The notes beneath the pieces were generated by a model that had not been told where the DNA came from, did not search any database, and saw only the letters and a program-made list of their open reading frames with translations. Positions 1-5,307 of a stretch of 8,260 nt of DNA are shown here, one piece after another; within the stretch, counting starts at the first letter, position 1, and every line of letters begins with the position of its first letter. Source of the DNA: JBHIBA01 sp046758845 (GTDB taxonomy: Bacteria > UBA8248 > JACPRG01 > G963555815); assembly GCA_046758845.1 (NCBI GenBank), contig JBHIBA010000206.1, positions 1 through 8,260 on the forward strand, in the 5' to 3' direction. The translations under genes and the position numbers were made by a program.

Positions 1-2
1 CC

Positions 3-2771
3 CACCACCTCGCCCCGCGCCGGTGCGCGGCGGGGGGGGGGGGGGGGGGCCTTGTCCGCGCGTTGGAGAGTTTGTGTGATTCGGCCATGGCGGCGGTCCG
101 GGCGGGCAAGACGATTCTGATCCTCAGCGACCGGGGCGTGGGCGCATATCTGGCGCCGATTCCCATGTTGTTGGCCGTCGGCGCGGTCCACCACTACCTC
201 ATCCGGGAGGGTTGCCGGTTGAGGGCCAGTCTGGTCGCAGATTCGGGGGAACCTCGGGACGTGCACCACTTCGCCGTTCTCTTGGGTCATGGAGCGAGCG
301 CCATCCACCCTTACTTGGCGCTTGAGACGGTGCGGGAATTGGCGCGGAAATCCCGCGACCGGATCTCAGGCGAAGAGGCCGTACAGGCGTTCATCCGGGT
401 CGCGGAAAAAGGATTGCTCAAGGTGTTGTCCAAGATGGGCATTTCCTGCCTCAGCAGCTACCACGGGGCGCAAATCTTCGAGGCCCTGGGGTTGGGAGAT
501 GAGGTGATCGACCGGTGCATGCATGGCACCCCCTCTCAGTTCGGCGGCCTGGGTTTTGACGAGGTCGCCCAAGAAGTCCTCGCCCGACACCGGGAGGCCT
601 ACCAAGAGGGCGGCGGATCGAAGCTGAAACAGGGGGGAAGCTACCGGTACCGAAAGGTCGGGGAGTATCACGCCTTCAACCCGGACGTCGTAAAGGCCCT
701 CCACAAGGCAGTTCAAGAGAAAGACCGGGGCGCGTACATGAAATACGCGGAACTCGTCAATCGGCGGACCCCTACGTCACCGCGTGACCTTTTTCAGTTG
801 CGGGAGGTCGATGAATCTCGCCGGGTCGCGCTGGAGGAACTCGAGCCGGTGGAGGACATCTGGAGACGGTTCGGGACCTCGGGCATGTCTTTGGGGGCTT
901 TGGGTCCGGAAGCCCACGAGACGCTGGCGATAGCCATGAACCGGATAGGCGGCCGAAGCAACTCGGGCGAAGGAGGGGAAGACCCCGCCCGGTTCGTTCC
1001 CCGAGAGAACGGAGATTCGGCCAACAGCCGGGTCAAGCAGGTGGCCTCGGCCCGATTTGGCGTGACGCCGGCCTATCTGGCCGCGGCCGATGAGCTTCAG
1101 ATCAAAGTCTCGCAGGGGTCCAAGCCCGGCGAAGGGGGGCAGCTCCCCGGACACAAGGTGGCCGCCCACATTGCTGCCATCCGCCACTCGGTCCCGGGTG
1201 TGACGCTCATCTCACCGCCGCCGCACCACGACATTTACAGCATTGAGGACCTATCGCAACTTATCTACGACCTCAAACAGGCGAATCCGCGCGCCTTTGT
1301 GAGCGTCAAGCTGGTCGCCGAAGCCGGCGTTGGGACCGTCGCGGCGGGGGTCGCCAAGGCTTACGCCGACGTGGTCCACATCAGCGGCCACGACGGGGGG
1401 ACGGGGGCCTCTCCTTGGAGCTCCATCAAGAACGCCGGCTCCCCCTGGGAGTTGGGACTGGCGGAGACACAGCAGACTCTGGTCCTCAACGAGCTTCGGG
1501 GAAGGGTACGCCTGCGGGTGGACGGAGGGCTCAAGACCGGCCGGGACGTTGTTCTGGCCGCCCTTTTAGGCGCCGAGGAGTTCGACTTTGGGACCGCGGC
1601 TGTCGTGGCAGAGGGCTGCATCATGGCTCGCCAGTGCCACCTGAACACCTGTCCCGTTGGTGTGGCCACCCAGAACCCGCAACTGCGCTCGAAATTCAAA
1701 GGGACCCCGGAGGACGTGATCACCTTCTTCCGGGGAGTTGCCGAAGAGGTGCGCGAGATCCTGGCGTCACTGGGTCTCAGGTCGTTGGATGAAGCCGTGG
1801 GGCGGTCTGACCTGATACAGTTGGCGCTCCCGGAGGACCATCCGAAGGCGGCCACTTTGGATTCCTCGAAAATCCTCGGAAACCCCGATCCGAGCGGAAG
1901 GCTGCCCCGAAAATGCACGGTGGAAAGAAACGAGCGACCCGGCACGTCCCTGGATGAGGAAATCCTCGGAGGGTGTCGGGGTGCTTTCGAGGGGCAGATA
2001 GTAGAGTTCAACCGTAAGGTCCGTAACGTGGACCGAACCCTCGGGGCAAGGGTTTCCGGAGAAATCGCGAAACTCTTTGGAAACGAAGGACTTAATGAAG
2101 GTCTAATAAGTTATAACCTTAAAGGCTCCGCCGGACAGAGTCTGGGAGCGTTCCTCGTTCGGGGAGTGGAAATCCACGTGGAGGGGGAAGCCAACGATTA
2201 CGTCGGAAAGGGAATGGGGGGCGGCCTCATCTCCATCCGTCCGGCGGAGGCTTCTCGGTTTCCGTCCCACGAAAGTTCTATCATCGGCAACGCTGTCTTG
2301 TACGGCGCAACGGGGGGTGAGCTCTTCGCGGCCGGCAGGGCAGGGGAGCGCTTCGCCGTCCGAAACAGTGGGGCCCACGCCGTCGTGGAAGGGGTGGGGG
2401 ACCACGGGTGTGAGTACATGACCAACGGGCGCGCGGTGATCCTCGGCCCTACGGGTCGAAACTTCGCTGCCGGCATGTCGGGGGGGATTGCCTACGTGAT
2501 GGACCCGGAAGGCCACTTCCCTGACCGACTGAACAAGGAAATGGTCAATTTGGAGCATTTGACGGGCCGGCGGGATGAGGAATTCCTGAAAGAGATCATC
2601 GAGCGGCATCGAAAGCTCACGGGCAGCCGCCACGCGGCCAACATCCTCACCCGGTGGGACCACTACCGGCGGATCTTCTGGAAAGTCATCCCAAACCCGC
2701 CCGAGGCACTGGCCTTCCGGGAGATGGAGGCCGAAACAGAAGAGACCTTCCTCATTCCGTCCGGGTTCTAA
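3..2771 (+). CDS. gltB: Glutamate synthase (GOGAT) large subunit, 5'-truncated
   Basis: This is the C-terminal part of the large subunit that makes glutamate from 2-oxoglutarate and glutamine-derived ammonia in the cytoplasm. Counting from the TTG at 63, residues ~20-100 are the end of the central domain (ILILSDRGV, APIPMLLAVGAVHH, GEPRDVHHFAVLLGHGA). The FMN-binding synthase domain starts near 267 (MSLGALGPEAHE, then GGRSNSGEGGEDPARF). The 3Fe-4S cysteines are C519, C525 and C530 (C-x5-C-x4-C). The GXGXG domain starts near 688 (GSAGQSLGAF) and the usual HAANILTRWDHYRRIFWKVIP tail is present. Full-length proteins have ~1500 residues, so the glutaminase domain and part of the central domain are missing. 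The TTG is not the true start: GOGAT-like sequence (LVRALESLC) continues in frame upstream to about 48 and the frame is open to the window edge. Bases 1-47 translate to Gly-rich sequence unlike GOGAT. The small-subunit gene gltD does not follow. Confidence 0.97.
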   Translation, partial: HHLAPRRCAAGGGGGGLVRALESLCDSAMAAVRAGKTILILSDRGVGAYLAPIPMLLAVGAVHHYLIREGCRLRASLVADSGEPRDVHHFAVLLGHGASAIHPYLALETVRELARKSRDRISGEEAVQAFIRVAEKGLLKVLSKMGISCLSSYHGAQIFEALGLGDEVIDRCMHGTPSQFGGLGFDEVAQEVLARHREAYQEGGGSKLKQGGSYRYRKVGEYHAFNPDVVKALHKAVQEKDRGAYMKYAELVNRRTPTSPRDLFQLREVDESRRVALEELEPVEDIWRRFGTSGMSLGALGPEAHETLAIAMNRIGGRSNSGEGGEDPARFVPRENGDSANSRVKQVASARFGVTPAYLAAADELQIKVSQGSKPGEGGQLPGHKVAAHIAAIRHSVPGVTLISPPPHHDIYSIEDLSQLIYDLKQANPRAFVSVKLVAEAGVGTVAAGVAKAYADVVHISGHDGGTGASPWSSIKNAGSPWELGLAETQQTLVLNELRGRVRLRVDGGLKTGRDVVLAALLGAEEFDFGTAAVVAEGCIMARQCHLNTCPVGVATQNPQLRSKFKGTPEDVITFFRGVAEEVREILASLGLRSLDEAVGRSDLIQLALPEDHPKAATLDSSKILGNPDPSGRLPRKCTVERNERPGTSLDEEILGGCRGAFEGQIVEFNRKVRNVDRTLGARVSGEIAKLFGNEGLNEGLISYNLKGSAGQSLGAFLVRGVEIHVEGEANDYVGKGMGGGLISIRPAEASRFPSHESSIIGNAVLYGATGGELFAAGRAGERFAVRNSGAHAVVEGVGDHGCEYMTNGRAVILGPTGRNFAAGMSGGIAYVMDPEGHFPDRLNKEMVNLEHLTGRRDEEFLKEIIERHRKLTGSRHAANILTRWDHYRRIFWKVIPNPPEALAFREMEAETEETFLIPSGF
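32..49. repeat. Poly-G homopolymer (18 G) at contig edge
   Basis: Eighteen consecutive G lie exactly where recognisable GOGAT coding sequence stops. The 31 bases upstream (GC-rich) do not encode anything GOGAT-like in the gltB frame. A G run at the end of an assembled sequence is typical of low-signal reads on two-colour sequencing instruments, so an artefact is more likely than biology. Confidence 0.75.
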
Positions 2772-2809
2772 CCAAGGGGAGGCCTGATTCTACGAGTCGG
2801 GGTCCGTTC

Positions 2810-2902
2810 GATGATCCTCAGCTGGCCGGAGCCTTCCGATGGACGGCGGGGCCGACCGGCCGCATCCGGCTTGCGGTCCGGTCTTACCTGAGGGGACGTT
2901 CG
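2810..2902 (+). pseudogene. Decayed 5' fragment related to the Nmad3-like gene at 7195
   Basis: This stretch resembles the first ~90 bases of the Nmad3-like gene at 7195-7971. Without gaps, the 49 bases from 2821 match the gene from about 7203 at roughly 36 positions, including a shared CGGGGCC and CGCATCCGG. Further on both carry GGGACGTTCG. In translation, ADRPHPACGPVLPEGTF here corresponds to ANRSHPVRSPLFTDGTF in the intact gene, in the same relative frame. Both copies have an ATG at the matching place (2810 and 7195), but one base is inserted just after it here, which shifts the frame. Similarity stops near 2902, just before the stop codon of the opposite-strand gene at 2912. It is a remnant of a second copy rather than a working gene. 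Confidence 0.6.
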
Positions 2903-2911
2903 CCTCTTCTT

Positions 2912-3307
2912 TCATTCGGCCTTCCCTGGACTCCCTTGCAATTTTCTCTCCCACCAATTCCACAGGGTCCAAGGCAGATAAGCGACCAGGGCAATCACAC
3001 CTACCCCGGTGGCCATGGCTGCAACAACAGCCCAGGGCAGCCCTCCAGCCAAGAGGACGAGCCAGAGGCTCATGCTCGGCGTCCGCGGAAAATCGAACCA
3101 GACGGCCAGCCAGACAGCGCAGAAGGCGCTGTCCAGAAGCCACCATCCCCACCATGGCCACCGCCGACACGCCGAAATTCCCCTTTCCGATGGTCTGAGG
3201 CCGGCCTCTCGCGCCGACCGACGAAGCCTCGTCTTTTCGGCCCCCGCCAGACCGTCATCCAGTTTTCTGAGCAGTTCCGTGAGTCGCTGCGCGAAGGCCT
3301 TCAATTT
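2912..3307 (-). repeat. Duplicated segment, copy 1 (pairs with 3815-4216)
   Basis: This is the part of the short membrane-protein gene that is duplicated in 3815-4216. Bases 3101-3170 are identical to 3995-4064 (70 of 70, constant offset 894), including third-codon positions. Identity falls toward both ends, with a net length difference of two codons. Confidence 0.85.
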
Positions 3308-3529
3308 TGGATCGGCGACCCCAATCGCAGCAAGGGAAGTGCTCTCAGCCCCCGCCCCCTTGGAAGCCTCCTCAAACCTTGGCAAAAGGTGAATTACCGA
3401 TGAATCGGCCTCCGCATACTTTCCGGAAAACCTCTTGTGCATCAAATAGAAGCTGCACCCAAAGAGGCCGGCTTTTTGCCCGTTGGGGGAAAGACTTGGT
3501 TTTCGCTTCTTCCTGCGGTGAGATCGCAT
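2912..3529 (-). CDS. Trp-rich multi-pass membrane protein, short copy of the 3815-4798 gene product
   Basis: This predicted membrane protein (205 residues from ATG 3529) has no recognised family. Residues 75-205 match residues 195-327 of the protein encoded at 3815-4798. They share GLRPSERG, then the Trp-rich RRWPWWGWWLLDSAFCAVWL and later LLAGGLPW. Hydrophobic segments lie at about 125-147, 152-172 and 174-190, giving two or three TM helices, with a predicted amphipathic helix before them (75-105). The first ~70 residues are unlike the longer copy and lack its helix-hairpin-helix domain. The start is uncertain: ATG 3529 has AAGGA nine bases upstream, while ATG 3442 (residue 30) has no clear Shine-Dalgarno. 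The TGA stop is at the same homologous position as in the longer copy. It may be a truncated duplicate that took a new 5' end from local sequence. That it is coding on this strand is supported by conservation with its relative. Confidence 0.6.
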   Translation of the reverse strand: MRSHRRKKRKPSLSPNGQKAGLFGCSFYLMHKRFSGKYAEADSSVIHLLPRFEEASKGAGAESTSLAAIGVADPKLKAFAQRLTELLRKLDDGLAGAEKTRLRRSAREAGLRPSERGISACRRWPWWGWWLLDSAFCAVWLAVWFDFPRTPSMSLWLVLLAGGLPWAVVAAMATGVGVIALVAYLPWTLWNWWERKLQGSPGKAE

Positions 3530-3814
3530 GCCCGCGCGTCCTTTCCTCCCCCCGGCGGAAAGGGGAGTACGGCCTTATCCTTCCTCGGCGAGCCCCCGTT
3601 GGGAGGACTGAGCGTCCTTCAGATTCGGGCCGCGCCGACTCGGGCGCTGCCTGAATCTTCATCGGGGTTTATCGTCGCCGTTCGCACTCGATGTCAGCTC
3701 GCCCGACCCCTGGTCGTCTTATCGGCCCTCTCACGGCTGGCGTTTGCAGGGGCATCCATGCAACGGGTGAGGCAGGGCAGGGGCGAAGTCATTTCAGCGA
3801 ACGGTCACCCCGCT
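3530..3814. other. Spacer between the two membrane-protein genes, with three hairpins
   Basis: No convincing gene is seen here: open frames on either strand have no recognisable motif and low-complexity Pro/Arg/Ser composition. The stretch holds three inverted repeats (3540-3563, 3604-3618 and 3621-3658). I found no -24/-12 promoter in it for the downstream minus-strand gene, and no hairpin with a following T run. Confidence 0.5.
3604..3658. repeat. Two adjacent hairpins, the second long and GC-rich
   Basis: The first hairpin is AGGAC-TGAGC-GTCCT (3604-3618). The second (3621-3658) pairs 3621-3630 with 3649-3658 (10 bp, one G-T) and, after one mismatch, 3632-3636 with 3643-3647 (5 bp), around the loop GACTCG. 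Neither strand has a T run after it, so it is not a standard intrinsic terminator. It could be a REP-like element or RNA processing/stability structure between the two minus-strand genes. Confidence 0.55.
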
Positions 3815-4216
3815 TCATTTAGCGTTCGATTGAGCCCTTTGTAATCTTCCCTTCCACAGTGCCCGCGGCACATAAACAGCCAGGGCGATCACGCCTACCC
3901 CGGTGCCCACGGCTGCAACGGCGACCCAGGGCAGCCCTCCAGCCAAGAGGACGAACCAAAGGCTCATGGCGGGTGTCTTCGGGAAATCGAAGTAGACGGC
4001 CAGCCAGACAGCGCAGAAGGCGCTGTCCAGAAGCCACCATCCCCACCATGGCCACCGCCGACACCCCAGAATCCCCCTTTCCGATGGTCTCAGGCCAGCC
4101 TCCACCTCCCGCCGGCGGATCCTCACCCTTTCCTTCAGCCTTTCGCTGCCCCCGGCCAGTCGGTTATCCAGGTTTCTGAGAAACGCTGTGACTTGTTGTG
4201 CGAAGGCTTGCACTTT
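3815..4216 (-). repeat. Duplicated segment, copy 2 (pairs with 2912-3307)
   Basis: This encodes residues 195-327 of the longer membrane protein and matches the C-terminal part of the short gene in the same orientation. The longest identical block is 3995-4064 (70 bases), covering the Trp-rich first TM segment. That block contains a perfect small palindrome, CAGCGC-AGAAG-GCGCTG (4009-4025, also at 3115-3131). Confidence 0.85.
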
Positions 4217-4798
4217 GAATACCACCGCCCCGACCTGGGAATTTCCCGTGAAACGGGGACGGACCCAGGGCAGATGAAACGTGTGCTCGCCGATGGTCCG
4301 GATAGCGAGGGAGACATGAGAAGGAATCGACGGCAGATTAAACGTGTAGCCGCCGATGGTCCGGGCAGAGAATGCGGAGGCATTTGTTTTCCCCTTCCTT
4401 CGAAACGGCCATTTGTAGCGCGCGACTCGCCGAAGACGCATTTGCAGAGCGGAATTGAGGATCTCAGCGTCGGTCATTCCTTCTTCCTGAGCCTCCGGCT
4501 CTCCTTCCGCGGCCTGCGGTGCGTGCTCGACTTCCGTCTCCTTTTCCGAATTCCCCCTTAGATATCCGGTCGCCCGCCGGGTGAGGGCTTTGGCGTGTTT
4601 CTGGCCGATGCCGGAGATCGAGGTCAATTTCTCCTCCGATGTCCTCGCCAGCTCTTCGACGGTGTGGATGTTGATCTTGTGCAGGGCCTTTATCGTCCTT
4701 GGACCGAGACCCTTGATCTCGGCCAGAGGAGCCCCTGTGCGCCCCTTGCTACCCTGGTTTGATTGTCTCTTTCCCCGAAATGCAAAACTTGAGGTCAT
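3815..4798 (-). CDS. Helix-hairpin-helix protein with C-terminal Trp-rich membrane domain
   Basis: This 327-residue protein of unknown function has an unusual layout. Residues ~24-80 form a double helix-hairpin-helix domain (IKGLGPRTIKALHKINIHTV, then ISGIGQKHAKAL), like those in Rad51 N-termini and other DNA- or protein-binding HhH modules. An acidic linker follows (83-107), then a basic stretch (121-137), then a 21-residue tandem repeat (147-167 and 168-188; TIGGYTFNLP and TIGEHTFHLP). A helical segment (195-232) leads to the membrane domain, with TM helices near 249-270 and one or two between 278 and 311. The start ATG overlaps the TGA of the upstream small ORF (ATGA), and GGGAG lies about ten bases upstream, suggesting translational coupling. 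The sigma-54-type promoter at 5029-5045 would drive both genes. It could tether a nucleic acid or protein partner to the membrane, but that is inference. Confidence 0.8.
   Translation of the reverse strand: MTSSFAFRGKRQSNQGSKGRTGAPLAEIKGLGPRTIKALHKINIHTVEELARTSEEKLTSISGIGQKHAKALTRRATGYLRGNSEKETEVEHAPQAAEGEPEAQEEGMTDAEILNSALQMRLRRVARYKWPFRRKGKTNASAFSARTIGGYTFNLPSIPSHVSLAIRTIGEHTFHLPWVRPRFTGNSQVGAVVFKVQAFAQQVTAFLRNLDNRLAGGSERLKERVRIRRREVEAGLRPSERGILGCRRWPWWGWWLLDSAFCAVWLAVYFDFPKTPAMSLWFVLLAGGLPWVAVAAVGTGVGVIALAVYVPRALWKGRLQRAQSNAK
4269..4364 (-). repeat. In-frame 63-bp tandem repeat inside the HhH-membrane gene
   Basis: Bases 4269-4301 and 4332-4364 match at 29 of 33 positions with a period of 63 bases, giving two copies of a 21-residue unit (TIG-x-x-TF-x-LP). 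DNA identity is highest in these 33 bases and lower in the rest of the unit, indicating an internal duplication that has since diverged. Confidence 0.8.
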
Positions 4799-4941
4799 TC
4801 GCCTTTCTCTCCCTCGTTAGGATGGGTCAGTTCAACCTTCCTCTCAAACTCCCCCTGAGCTCTTCGGTCGTCCGTCGAACGCGCAACCGTGCGACAGTAG
4901 ATGTCTTCGAGCCTGGATAATTCGCTTTTCCTGACAGCCAT
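4795..4941 (-). CDS. 48-residue hypothetical protein, translationally coupled to the HhH-membrane gene
   Basis: A small ORF starts at ATG 4941 and encodes 48 residues, beginning MAVRKSELSRLEDIYCRTVA and ending PNEGEKGE. It has a good Shine-Dalgarno (AGGGAG, eight bases upstream), and its TGA overlaps the ATG of the next gene in an ATGA arrangement. It is the first ORF downstream of the sigma-54-type promoter at 5029-5045, with a leader of about 77 bases. The peptide is charged and soluble, with a helical first half containing one Cys and no TM segment or signal peptide. I recognise no family. It may be a small partner protein, or a leader ORF whose translation opens the next ribosome site. 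Support comes from position and signals, not homology. Confidence 0.6.
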   Translation of the reverse strand: MAVRKSELSRLEDIYCRTVARSTDDRRAQGEFERKVELTHPNEGEKGE

Positions 4942-5028
4942 AGCTCAAGCTCCCTAAAAAGCTCCATCCAGTGGCCGTACGCCCCCAGGGTCTGGGAGTG
5001 AACCCGTTCAGCGCACAGCCATCAGGAA

Positions 5029-5045
5029 GGCAACTGTTGTGCCAA
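5029..5045 (-). promoter_or_regulatory. Sigma-54 (-24/-12) promoter for the small ORF / HhH-membrane operon
   Basis: Read on the minus strand, the site is TTGGCACAACAGTTGCC. It matches the RpoN consensus TTGGCAC-R-N4-TTGC-W at every fixed position except the last base, with the required 12-base distance from the GG to the GC element. The predicted transcription start near 5018 leaves a ~77-base leader before ATG 4941. A sigma-54 activator is encoded divergently next to it. Confidence 0.82.
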
Positions 5046-5143
5046 AAAGGGATGTATTCTTGCATCCTATTGTTTTTAAAGGATGTTATTTCTGGGGGCG
5101 GTTATTTCCCGGAAGGATAGGGGGCGCTGGCTAGCTGAGTTCC

Positions 5144-5181
5144 TGTCTCAGGGTGTCTCACGCGGTTGTCGCATGAGACAC
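5144..5181. promoter_or_regulatory. TGTCTCA dyad, likely activator (enhancer) binding site
   Basis: GTGTCTCA (5153-5160) and TGAGACAC (5174-5181) form a perfect 8-bp inverted repeat with a 13-base spacer. A third half-site, TGTCTCA (5144-5150), is a direct repeat ten bases, about one helical turn, from the first arm. The site lies ~125-165 bases upstream of the start predicted for the sigma-54 promoter, the usual enhancer range. It is also just upstream of the activator's own -35, so autoregulation is possible. Assigning it to this activator is inference. Confidence 0.55.
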
Positions 5182-5218
5182 AGAAACGAAGTCCAGAATG
5201 GAAAGGAATCCGGCTCAT

Positions 5219-5247
5219 TTGACACCGGGCCTGCTGTGGTATATCTT
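5219..5247 (+). promoter_or_regulatory. Sigma-70-type promoter for the activator gene
   Basis: TTGACA (5219-5224) matches the -35 consensus perfectly. TATCTT (5242-5247) is an acceptable -10 at the ideal spacing of 17. Transcription would start near 5254, giving a ~54-base leader to ATG 5308. This favours the 5308 start (or 5290) over any start upstream of the promoter. Confidence 0.6.
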
Positions 5248-5307
5248 TTGCTATTTGTGGGACTGGTTCGACGAGGGCGAGAGTGTGAGATGGGAAAGGT
5301 CGCCAGC

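Larger units (their letters stand above)
4942..5307. other. Divergent regulatory region between the HhH operon and the sigma-54 activator gene
   Basis: This is about 366 bases without a convincing protein gene. From left to right it holds the leader of the minus-strand operon, a -24/-12 promoter firing left, a T/A-rich patch (5071-5090), the TGTCTCA dyad, a sigma-70-like promoter firing right, and the 5' leader of the activator gene. The rightward frame open from ATG 5083 is not taken as coding because promoter and dyad lie inside it and the receiver domain begins only at 5308. Confidence 0.6.

Noticed and set aside
2654..3403. 249-residue plus-strand frame overlapping the gltB end
   Set aside because: It overlaps gltB in another frame and then runs opposite the conserved membrane-protein gene; Pro/Arg/Ser-rich shadow.
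3437..3844. 135-residue plus-strand frame in the spacer
   Set aside because: No motif, poor start, overlaps ends of both minus-strand genes; low-complexity composition.
4844..5065. 73-residue minus-strand frame
   Set aside because: It overlaps the better supported 48-residue ORF in another frame and contains the -24/-12 promoter; no motif seen.
5083..5307. N-terminal extension of the activator from ATG 5083 (75 more residues)
   Set aside because: It would include the TGTCTCA dyad and the sigma-70-like promoter within coding sequence, its residues resemble no domain, and the receiver begins at 5308 with a better ribosome site.
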